The position numbers were made by a program, and so were the translations under genes. Below the pieces are notes generated by a model. The model had not been told where the DNA came from. It searched no databases and saw nothing but the letters and a program-made list of their open reading frames with translations. A stretch of DNA of 20,543 nucleotides from Cochliopodium minus (taxonomy: Eukaryota > Discosea > Himatismenida > Cochliopodiidae): positions 19,459 through 40,001 of the forward strand of contig JAMYWO010000329.1 of assembly GCA_024220525.1 (NCBI GenBank), in the 5' to 3' direction. Positions 9,272 through 17,717 of the stretch are shown one piece after another (positions within the stretch are counted from its first letter, which is position 1; the number at the start of each line of letters is the position of its first letter).

Positions 9272-10799
9272 TCACAGATGATGTTGAATAAAATAGTTAA
9301 TAGCTTTATAAATGAGGGCATATTGTTTCCAAGTCGTGACAGAACCCGTCCTTTGTTTCCTGATATTCAAAACGATTGAAGGAATATCCAAAACAAGATT
9401 TAAATTTGTACGACTGAAAGAAGAAGTATTATTTTTTAAAAAAGTGGTGATTTGAGAAGCAAAAACGAAGGAAGTGTAGGTAGCAGCTCGACCTATTCCA
9501 GCAGAACAATGTACAATAGAAGGTCCATCAAGACCTTCAAGAAGACCTTGTTTTTCAAGTTTCTTTTGATGATCATAGATTTGGATGAGGGATATAGGAT
9601 GATCAGGGACATCATTGTCAGGCCAGCCAGAATAATGAACTTGGTAAATCTCTCTGACAATGCTGCTGCAGATGTTTTTAACGGACATTTTACGGATGAC
9701 AATGTTGTTTTCAAATTGATTCTCTTCACAAATGGAGATTTCAAAATGGGAGACAATGAGGGGTTTTTTAGAAGAAGAAGGCCAATAAGGAAACATTTTA
9801 ACTGTTTTGTTTTCTACGAGAGAAGTGAGAGCTACAATAACTTTAGAATTAGATTGCCATACCATTTCGAAGAATTCGGGCAATGTTTTTTCAAGTGGAG
9901 CTTGAGTGGCGATGAAAACAGAGTTGGATTGATGAGTTCCTTTGATATAATTTGCGTTGATGTATCTCTCCTCTTCCTCTTTTATTTTGTTCATGTCAAA
10001 CAACATTTCGTCCAATGAAATTTCATTCATTGACTCATGCAAAGTCCCATCATTGAAGAAAACAAATTTGGAGTGTTCATTGCAAAGAACATCTTGATAT
10101 CTAAAAAGAAAGAAAATTATTTGAGAATAAAATCTTTTTTTTTTTGATTATCATGATGGGAATTATAAAATGTTGAGAAAATTTATAAAAAAAAAAAAAA
10201 ATGAAGATGAATATGTTTGGGAATTTTCTCATTTACCTATTTTTTGAATAATTTGAAAATGAACATGATGAAGGATATTTCACCTGTTTTTCATGGAATT
10301 TCATTTTTGGGGTGAGATATGGCTCGATCATGCAAATAGATTTGTGCTCTTGTTTGAGCAATTTGGAAAGATTCTTTTTGTTATAATATTCTTCACTCTC
10401 CTCGTTGGGTATCTTTGGAGCGACAAAGAGGGGATAACCTCCGATATCAATCTCCTTGAAGTAAAAAACCTTATTATCATTCATCTGTTTGATTGCTTTG
10501 ACAATGTTCATTTGGATTGGTTCGCTTCTGCTCATTTCCCTCTTTTTTTCGATCTGCAAATCTGATAAATTCAATTTTTGCTTTTTATTATCCCTTATAT
10601 GCATATCATCCTTTATCTTTATTTTCATCTTGATCTCTTTCTTTCTGGGCGATATTAAATTTAAATTTTTTCTTTCTATTTCCTCACTTTTGACCTTGGT
10701 ATTTGGAACCTCAAATTTTTCTTCTTTTATCTCTTGAGTTTGTATCTCCATTGGTATTTGGAGGATTGGCAAGGATTTTCCAATATGCATGGTTTTCAT
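9272..10799 (-). CDS. Classical protein tyrosine phosphatase, atypical P-loop, 463 aa
   Basis: Two exons, 10799-10237 and 10100-9272, joined AG|A to rebuild the KNRY motif (SKNRYQDVL) at residues 186-189. Donor GTAAAT, acceptor TTTAG, 136-nt intron. Residues 1-150 are Lys/Glu-rich and unrecognised. The PTP domain follows: RYINANYIKG, ATQAPLEKTLPEFFEMVW, the WPD loop YSGWPDNDVPDHP (WPD 347-349), the P-loop VHCSAGIGRAATY (Cys386, Arg392) and the Q-loop region QRTGSVTTWKQY. The family hydrolyses phosphotyrosine through the Cys. Two departures from consensus: the Ser/Thr after the P-loop Arg is Ala393, and the usual VQT of the Q-loop is VTT, so the first Q-loop Gln is missing while the QY Gln is kept. 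It may be slow, altered in specificity, or partly a substrate trap; this is inference. Stop TGA at 9274-9272. Confidence 0.9.
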
Positions 10800-11369
10800 T
10801 ACAAAGTCTTTTTTGATTCAATTTTTTTTTATTTTTTTTTGATAATTGAAATCTTTAAATTCTCAGTTTTAAAAACCAAGAATAATTAATTCAGACTTAA
10901 TTGATAAAAAATAAAAATATTTCACTTAAAATTATGAAAATATTTTGGGTTTATCTTTTAAATTTCTCCTTTTTAAATCCATTTTTTATATCCCTAATTG
11001 TGTGTGATTTATATGAAGAGATTCAATATTTTTGAATATTAAAGAAAATTCCAAAATAAATTTCCTTAAATTCCTTTTATATTCCCCTTTCTTTTATTAC
11101 GAGATTTGAAATGTTTTGGTATAAAATAAGTGAGGAAATAAAAATTGGGAATTTGGTATCAAAGTTATCATTAGTTGAGTTTCAAAAAAAGACTAATTTT
11201 TTTTTTTCAGAAAATTATAAAAAAAATTGGTTATCCAAGTTTAATATTAAACAAATAGATAATTTAAAGTGGATAATCTTGAAAAATTTCCTTGTATACA
11301 CCTATATTCTATTCCATTAATCATAATATACCATTTATTGGAAATTTATATATAAATTCATATAGAATT
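10800..11369. promoter_or_regulatory. Divergent intergenic region, phosphatase / dehydrogenase
   Basis: 570 bp between two divergent starts. Mostly A/T-rich. It contains a small dyad at about 11025-11039 (TTCAATATTTTTGAA), T-rich tracts, and a 69-codon open frame at 11111-11320 that is Lys/Asn/Phe/Ile-rich and not convincing as a gene. Both promoters should be here. Confidence 0.45.
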
Positions 11370-12445
11370 ATGATGATTGATAAGAAAGATTCTAAAATAG
11401 ATGCAAAGATAAGCTCTGTTTTGATCACAGGATGTTCAAGAGGGATTGGATTTGAATTAACAAAACAATTATTGGAAAATGAAAAAATAGAAATCATTTT
11501 TTCGACAGCAAGAAAGATAAATAAAAGTCTTGAATCACTCAAAGAGAAATTCAATGATCGGTAGGATATTTCAAATTGAAACATCAAATAATTAATTTCA
11601 AAAAAGATTAATATTATTGGAGATGGATGTCACAAAAATAGATACAATCAAAAAAGCATTTGAATATATAAAAGATAAAGTTGAATCTATAGATCTTTTA
11701 ATAAATAATGCAGGTATTTATCTGAATTCTCAATCATTACATATATTTATATTAATCCAACAAAATTGATTAACAAAAAATAGGAATAGTTGGAGAATCA
11801 ATATACAATAAACCCACAGAAATAGATTCAGAAGAAATGATGAAAGTATTCGAAACAAATGTGTGCGGAGTTTTAAATGTTACCAACACATTTTTTCCTC
11901 TCTTCAATAAAACAAAGAAAACACTTGTAGTGAACATGACATCGAATTCTGCAAGCATATCCCAGAATCATATCGCCAAAATCGTGCCATATCGTTGTTC
12001 AAAGACGGCCTTGAATATGCTTACAAAAAACTATGCAATAGAATTGGGAAAAGTTGCCACTTTTGTAGCAATGCACCCCGGGTGGTTAAAAACAGGTAAA
12101 TTATTAAACAATAAAGGATAAATTTTGGGATAAAAAAATTCAAACAAGATCATATTTTAAAATGTTTCTCATTGATCATTGATATAGTATCTCATGTTAT
12201 CATAAAAATCTTTTAATTAAATTCTTATAAAAAAATTTAAAAATAAAAAATAGAAATGGGCAATAGGTAAAAAAAAATTCAAAAACAAAACAAAACATCA
12301 ACTAAACATATTTTACAGCGGACATGAAGAGGCTCCGTTGGATGTCGAAGAGGGTGTGAGGAATGTGGTCCTACAGATTCAAAAGTTGGACGAGCGAAGC
12401 AATGGTTGTTACATCGATTTGTACGGGGAAGCAATAGATTGGTAA
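11370..12445 (+). CDS. Short-chain dehydrogenase/reductase, 249 aa, five exons
   Basis: NAD(P)-dependent oxidoreductase of the classical SDR fold, closest by memory to C-factor-like SDRs; the substrate is unknown. Exons: 11370-11560, 11607-11713, 11784-12095, 12254-12266 (13 nt), 12319-12445, total 750 nt, phase kept at every GT..AG junction. Cofactor motif TGCSRGIG at 20-27, LLINNAG ending at 100, ETNVCG with Asn125, catalytic Ser near 153-157 (NMTSNSAS), Tyr169-x3-Lys173 (PYRCSK). After HPGWLKT the 13-nt exon supplies EMGN, restoring the family W-[VL]-x-T-[DE]-M-G loop, then SGHEEAPLDVEEGV and the usual ending YIDLYGEAIDW. There is no signal peptide or membrane helix, so it is probably soluble. 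An in-frame extension from 11292 exists, but it lacks family support. Confidence 0.9.
12254..12266 (+). other. 13-nt microexon of the dehydrogenase
   Basis: AAATGGGCAATAG lies between acceptor AAAAATAG (ending 12253) and donor GTAAAA (12267). Upstream exon phase 1 plus 13 nt gives phase 2, which the last exon needs. Without it the last exon reads into a stop or the wrong frame. With it the product gains E-M-G-N at the conserved loop. Confidence 0.85.
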
Positions 12446-12530
12446 ATCATTTGCCTTGCCTCAAAAAAAATTTGAAATTTTTTTTTTTTTGGAAAATTAA
12501 AAAAGAAAAATTTTCTAAAAAAATTTAATT

Positions 12531-13805
12531 TTATTTGACTACAAAGTTGAAATAAATGTCTTTAAATGGTTCATCTATTAAAGTATAGTGCCACCACTCA
12601 TCAATATATGGCCTATAACCATTTTTAGCCATTATTTCTTGCAAGAAATTTCTTTTTTCTACGAAAGAATAGTCAACCACCGTAGTGTTGTGATGAGAAG
12701 CTTCCCCAAAGTAGTCGAAAGAACAACCCATGTCTTCACTATTGTCATCAAGTAAGAAGATGACATGTCCATTCAATAAGACCCTTTCTTTCATAATAAT
12801 TGGCCCGATTTTTTCGCCTGTTTTTATGATGGATAGATCTACTGTACTTCCCCTGCTGTGCCCTGACTTACGTGCTAGAGTTAGGAAAAAAGTAAAAAAA
12901 AAAATTAAAAAATGAAATTTAATTATAAAACAACAAAATTTTTTTAATGGAATGATTAAACAATATATATATTTTAAATATATTTAATGTATTATTTTTT
13001 TTTTTTTAATATACCTATGTAACCTAATTTTTTTTTATTCGAAAATTTTGAAAATTTTTTCAAGAGTTTTTACCATCTATCACCACTAAAAAATTTTTCA
13101 AATGAAATATTAGTTTTATGAATAATGTGGAAAATAAAAATAAAAATAAAATTTTAAAATTTTTTTAAATAAAAATAATAAACAGTTTGATTTATTTTGG
13201 TAGGGATAATATTTAGATTTTTCTTTTTGATCATTGCTGTCATCCACCCAGTACATAAACATGTCGACTGATCTCTGAGGTCTGTAAGCATCATAAACAA
13301 CCAGGCTGTAATTATAATTACTTAACTCTTTTTGTACATTCGAAAGTGCTTGTGCTGCTTTTTTTGTTAATATCACTTTATTTGCCTTTTAAAAAAAATA
13401 ATAAAAAATAATAATAATAAATAATAAAAAATTAATTTTTTTTTGATTTAAAATTATCTAGATAATTTTTATATAATGGGATATCATGTCACATATCTAT
13501 CATTAAACCTCATATCCGTTAATTCTGCGTCCCATAAAATTTTCATTCGTATAATATCTCAAATTTTGAATTATGGTGGGATCTATATCTTTCAAATAAA
13601 CAAATCCATCTGCCATTGATTCCTAATTTTGGAAAAAATATAGCGAATTGATAAATTTGGAAAGACATAATTTGTATTTTACGTCATTTGAATTGATGGC
13701 CATTATAAGCAAAATCAATAAAAATATGAAAACAATGAATAATAGAATGAAAATAATCCTATTTCTTGATATCTTTTTTGTATCTCCTTCCAAATTTTCA
13801 TCCAT
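12531..13805 (-). CDS. VanX-type D-Ala-D-Ala dipeptidase, membrane-anchored, 267 aa
   Basis: Zinc dipeptidase of peptidase family M15D, which cleaves D-Ala-D-Ala. Exons: 13805-13683, 13622-13509, 13385-13184, 13085-13074 (12 nt), 13023-13015 (9 nt), 12874-12531, total 804 nt, with every junction in phase. Residues 16-38 are one hydrophobic helix after a short polar N-terminus, suggesting a signal anchor with the enzyme on the lumenal or outer side. Then GFVYLKDIDPTIIQNLRYYT, NFMGRRINGYEANKVIL and VVYDAYRPQ (Arg114, equivalent of VanX Arg71). Zinc ligands are His159 and Asp166 in SGHSRGSTVDL and His249 in EWWH, with catalytic Glu246. The spacings equal VanX (116/123/181/184), and the ending DEPFKDIYFNFVVK parallels VanX. 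All catalytic residues are present. A bacterial origin by transfer is likely, with introns gained since. Probable job: digestion of cell-wall dipeptides from prey. Confidence 0.92.
13015..13023 (-). other. 9-nt microexon of the VanX-like gene
   Basis: GTTACATAG on the minus strand, acceptor AATTAG before it and donor GTATAT after it. It encodes the core of G-Y-I-A, the residues that precede the KSGHSRG zinc motif in VanX enzymes. Phase 1 in, phase 1 out. Confidence 0.85.
13074..13085 (-). other. 12-nt microexon of the VanX-like gene
   Basis: TGGTGATAGATG on the minus strand, acceptor TTTTTTAG before it and donor GTAAAA after it. Joined to the preceding exon (..KSN + T) it reads L-V-I-D, then G-Y-I from the next microexon. 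This gives YYPYQNKSNLVIDGYIARKS, the expected VanX spacing. It is only 50 nt away from the 9-nt exon. Confidence 0.82.
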
Positions 13806-13941
13806 TTTTATTTTTATATTTTCTCTGAATCAAAAAATCTTCAAAAAAGATTCGAATAATTTCAAGTAATCAACAACTTTTTGATTCAATCAAAATCTCA
13901 AAAACACTCAAAATTTTATATTTTTTTCCAAATAAAATAAA
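13806..13941. promoter_or_regulatory. Shared divergent promoter region, VanX-like / aquaporin
   Basis: Only 136 bp separate the two start codons on opposite strands. The sequence is A/T-rich, with a TTTATTTTTATATTTTC stretch near the VanX-like side and AAATAAAATAAA directly before the aquaporin ATG. No discrete factor site was recognised. Co-regulation is plausible but unproven. Confidence 0.5.
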
Positions 13942-15419
13942 ATGGTATTGCCAAAATTAGGTATGATATTCACTTAAACTTTTTTTATCTAGAAAATTAT
14001 TAACCTTCAAAAAGTGAGGTGTTGTATTGTTGAATTTGTCGGGACTTTTTTTTTGGTATTGGTCATCTCTTTGACAGGCACTCAACCCAATGTGGAGGGT
14101 ACATAATTCTTTTGATTTATAATTTATTAACTGATGCTGATAACTGATTTATAAAAAGAATTGGGATTCAGTCCATTGGCCGTGTAATTTAAATTATACT
14201 TCTCCATTAGATAATTCTAAATTTAAAACCAATATCATAGTGGAATTTCTTTGATTTGTTTGGGTTAGAGATATTTATATTCGAAAAATTATCGATCAAT
14301 ATTTATAACGAATAAAATTAGTGTATATGGGATTTCATATCTCGAAGGGTAAAATCAAATATTTTTAAATGGAAATAAAAATGATCGAAATAACTTTTTT
14401 TTCAGCACATTATAATCCAATAGTGGTAAAAGAAGAATCATTCTTTTATGTGATCAATTTGAATTCAAATTTTTTTTAATTTAAACAGACAATCGCTGCA
14501 GCCATAAATGGAAAGATTGACACGAAAATATTTGTCTCATTTATTTTGTGTCAAATGAGCGGATCTTTTTTGGCAGCACTAACATCAACGGGGATCACAG
14601 GGTCTTCAGTTTTGCCCTATCCTGTCAAGGGAGTAGGTGTAGGGGTATTGTGTGAAGGGTTGTTTAGTTTCCTTCTCATTTCAGTGATTTTAAATTTAGT
14701 TGTAAGTTTTTGATTTTAATATTTTTTTTGAATTATTTTTTTTTTGAATTAATTTTTTTTTTTTGGATTATTTTTTTTTCCAGGATCCTGCGAACAAAAG
14801 TAACTAATTTTTTTTCATTTTTTGAAAGTTTTCGAATTGAACTTTTTCTTTAAAGGAAATTGGGCATATGGGATTGGTTTTGGGTTTGCAGTTTTAGTGG
14901 GAGCATGTAAAACGATTTTTTATTTTTATTTTACATTTTTAATTTTTTATTTTTATAACAAAATTTTTGTTTTTTTTTTCATTTTTTGGTTAGATTTTCT
15001 ATTTTTTATTTTTTATTTTTTAGACTGTGTGGGAAACATATCAGGAGCTATGTATACTAAATTTTTTATTTATTACTATTTTTTTATTTATTTTTGTCTT
15101 TTAAGGTTTAATCCAGCGGCTGCAACAGGTCTCATTGCATGTCACAGTATTTTTACAAATAACAGAGGGTGGAAAATCATTTGGGTCTATTATGTAGGTC
15201 CTATCACTGGTTCAGCTCTAGGTAAATTTTTTTTTTTAAATTTTTTATTTTTTTCATTAATTATTATTTTGAAAGATATCTTTTTTATTTTTAATATCTT
15301 ACTTATTTTTATTTTTAAAATTTTTAATTTTAATACCCATTCTTTTAGCTTGCTTATATTACAGGGCCACTACCAATCCAGTTAGCGAATTCGAAAGCAA
15401 CTATGATTTCGTCAACTGA
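13942..15419 (+). CDS. Aquaporin (MIP family), 230 aa, twelve exons
   Basis: Membrane channel for water or small solutes. Exons: 13942-13944, 13993-14098, 14159-14183, 14241-14257, 14322-14348, 14406-14425, 14489-14701, 14784-14799, 14856-14906, 15024-15051, 15106-15221, 15349-15419, total 693 nt, all in phase with GT..AG ends. TM1 is VEFVGTFFLVLVISL. TM2 and the first half-helix read LAVGISLILYMGFHISKGAH and YNPIV, so the first NPA motif is NPI (64-66). The second half-helix is GNISGAMFNPAAATGLI, with an intact NPA (171-173). The ar/R-filter arginine that normally follows NPA is Ala174. TM6 is IIWVYYVGPITGSALACLYY. The start is the least sure part: exon 1 would contribute only the ATG before a GTATTG donor, because exon 2 has an in-frame TAG directly upstream. 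The gene is divergent from the VanX-like gene. Confidence 0.88.
14241..14257 (+). other. 17-nt microexon of the aquaporin
   Basis: TGGAATTTCTTTGATTT between acceptor ATATCATAG and donor GTTTGG. It converts phase 2 to phase 1 and encodes the middle of TM2 (V-G-I-S-L-I-L). Without it the TYM-GFH exon is in the wrong frame. Confidence 0.8.
14784..14799 (+). other. 16-nt microexon of the aquaporin
   Basis: GATCCTGCGAACAAAA between acceptor TTTTTCCAG and donor GTAACT. It encodes DPANK plus the first base of Arg, the loop before the TM5 segment NWAYGIGFGFAVLVGA, and shifts phase 0 to phase 1 as the next exon requires. Confidence 0.82.
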
Positions 15420-15503
15420 ACACAAGAAAAAAAATTTCGACTATTAAAATTAAAACACTAATTTTTTTAAATTGAATAGAAGAAACTTTTTTAAATTAAA
15501 GTC

Positions 15504-15509
15504 AATAAA
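15504..15509 (+). terminator. Probable polyadenylation signal of the aquaporin
   Basis: AATAAA 85 nt after the aquaporin TGA, within GTCAATAAAG. Position and sequence fit a polyadenylation signal, but A/T-rich DNA produces such hexamers often. Confidence 0.35.
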
Positions 15510-15550
15510 GAATTTAAAGAAATATTTTTTTTTTATTTTTTTTAGATTGA

Positions 15551-15709
15551 AATTACAACAAAATTTAAAATATTTGTTTCTTTCTGATAAAGATATGTTT
15601 TTCTTGCGCATAGCATTCCCAAAATATTTTTTTTTGAAAATTTAAAATGCACAATTTAAATTGGTTTTTTATTTTGTCAGTATTTATGTAAAGAACTCAA
15701 AAATTTGAT
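15551..15709. other. Element B: intergenic copy of the two-copy conserved segment
   Basis: Partner of 2480-2634. The shared AAAATATTTGTTTCTTTCT lead and AAGATATGTT block are followed by GCATTC and, 102 bp from the block, the identical 17-mer at 15693-15709. A perfect hairpin follows: TTCATCAT at 15732-15739, 5-nt loop, ATGATGAA at 15745-15752. Confidence 0.35.
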
Positions 15710-15832
15710 CTTGGGAATAAAATGAAAAAAATTCATCATCAATTATGATGAAATTCAAAGTTTTAAGATGAAATGCTTTTGATACTCACAAAGATTTAAT
15801 TTGAAAATTAAAATAATAAAAAAAAAATTTTG

Positions 15833-17472
15833 ATGATGAATTTGGATCGTTTAGATTTACAGTCTGATTTATTGGTGATTAAAATTGAAGGATGTAAAGA
15901 TTTGGCTTCAAAGGATTTCAATGGTTTAAGTGTAATTTTCAAAAAATAAATTATTTTACTCTTCAATAATTCAAGATATGGTCAAAGAAAATATTAAATA
16001 TTATCTTTGAATTACTTCATAATTATGATTATCATTCGTTTTTTAAATAATATTCATTTAATATTCTGATTAATTTCAAAGGATCCCTTCTGTCAAATTA
16101 AAGTTTACAGCCAACTAAAGAAAAGGACCAAAGTAATAAAGAAAAAGTAAATACAATACATATAACATTGTAAGCTCTTTCATTTTTTTTTAAAAATTTG
16201 TTTTCAGCTTGAATCCACATTGGGAAGAAACATTTTCATTCTCCAGAGATGCTTATTTCAAACAATTTCTCGAACAAAAAGAAGCAATAATAATAGATGT
16301 GTTCGATAAAGATATTATTGGAAAAGATTTTTTGGGAAGGTGTTATTTTTGATTATTTTTTTTAAATATATTTTTAAATTTATTTTGTTTTTTTAATTTT
16401 GTTTTACTTTTTTTTCCAAAAAAAAAATTAATCAAAGTTTATTAAAATCAGGGTGACAGTATCAGGAGAAGAGGTTTAGATTAATTTTTTTTAAAAATAA
16501 TTTTTAAATATGAAAAAATAATATTAATTTTATGTTAAAAGGTTGCTTCTTGTATAACAGAGCAGAGTTTTAACCTCAAATTGATGCCCAGAGAGGGAAA
16601 AAAGGACAAAAATATTAAAGGAGAAATAAGCTTTAAAGTTTCTTACAAAAACACCAATTTTGTCTATTATGAAGATCTAGATTTTTACTGTAAAGAGTAT
16701 AATACACAAAGGAACGTATTTGTCAACATGTTCAATAAATATGCTGTAAACAAAAAAAATTAAAATTATTCAATTTAAAAATTCATTTATTCAAAAATTT
16801 TTTAGTTTGATTTATTTTTGTTGTTTTAAATATTTTTTTTTAATATTTATAATTTAATTCACATTTCTTCTCTAAAGGGAGCAATGGAAAAAAATCTTAT
16901 GATGAAAAAGTTCAATCAATTCATGAGTTCAGTCGATGGACACGTAAAATATGACAGATCATATAAAGAATTGAAGCCTTTAATTTATCTCAAGAAATCC
17001 ATTCATTACTTATGGGACCCTCTCCTTTCGGGGCATTTCGTAGACAGGAATCTTGTGATCGAAAATGAGAAGGGTTCTCTTTTTTATGGGTATTTGCAAG
17101 AACATTTGTTCAATAAAATAGACTTGTAAAAATTTTTTTTTTATTTTTTTTTTAATTTTTTTTTTTTTATTACTTCAATTTAAATTTTTTTTTTATTTTT
17201 TTAAAATTATATTTCATTTTTTTTTTCATTCATTTTTTTTTTTTGTTAGTGACTTCAAAAAGACCTGTGAACTTTTGTTTCTTTACAAAGAAGAAAAAAT
17301 GAGGGCCTCTCTTGTGGAATACCTGACGATTATGCTTTTCCACAGTGATAACGACAAACTCAATGAAGAAGCATTTGAATTTTTCAGCTTGTTTCCATAT
17401 TACTCTGTTTTAAGTAATGAGATTGTCCAAAAAGAAAGTCACGTAACCAAAAATTTTCTTCTTGTCCAATAA
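15833..17472 (+). CDS. C2-domain protein, unrecognised C-terminal region, 330 aa or longer
   Basis: Exons: 15833-15931, 16082-16146, 16208-16339, 16452-16473 (22 nt), 16542-16745, 16878-17125, 17250-17472, all GT..AG and in phase. The N-terminal C2 domain (about residues 8-140) is clear: LLVIKIEGCKDLASKDFNGL, SDPFCQIKVYS, NLNPHWEETFSFS, IIIDVFDKDIIGKDFLGR. Asp residues in SDPF and DVFDKD are present, so Ca2+-dependent phospholipid binding is plausible. The rest contains YYEDLDFYCKEYNTQRNVF, KPLIYLKKSIHYLWDPLLSG and FKKTCELLFLYKEEK. It is soluble and mostly helical-looking, and I do not recognise it. A stop at 17470-17472 (overlapping AATAAA) may be real. Alternatively a donor at 17464 (CTT|GTCCAA) joins, phase 0, to an acceptor at 17711 and makes one 508-residue protein ending in the Gly-rich tail. 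Confidence 0.75.
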
Positions 17473-17717
17473 AAAGTCTTACAATTTTTTTTTTTTACTA
17501 GAGTTGTTCACAGAAAGTTGTAACATTTTTTTTTTTAACAATATTAATTTTCATCATTTAAATAACAATTAAAAACAAAACTTTATTTTTCAAATAAACC
17601 TTTTTTAATATTTTAAATTTTCTTATAATTCTTCGAAACAAATTTTTTGAAACAAATTATTTCATTTGTATAAAATAATACATTAAAAAATTTATATTAA
17701 AAAAAATATAGCCTCTC

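Larger units (their letters stand above)
15420..15832. other. Intergenic region between aquaporin and C2 gene
   Basis: 413 bp containing the aquaporin 3' end (AATAAA at 15504-15509), element B (15551-15709), a perfect 8-bp hairpin at 15732-15752, and presumably the C2-gene promoter. No coding exon found. Confidence 0.55.

Noticed and set aside
9452-10018. 188-codon plus-strand frame opposite the phosphatase.
   Set aside because: Antisense shadow of the PTP domain, with no family resemblance of its own.
11111-11320. 69-codon plus-strand frame upstream of the dehydrogenase.
   Set aside because: Lys/Asn/Phe/Ile composition of A/T-rich spacer, no motif, no splice continuation into a neighbour.
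14822-15385. 187-codon plus-strand frame over the aquaporin 3' half.
   Set aside because: It reads through three T-rich introns as Phe/Leu/Ile/Tyr. The spliced aquaporin explains the conserved parts.
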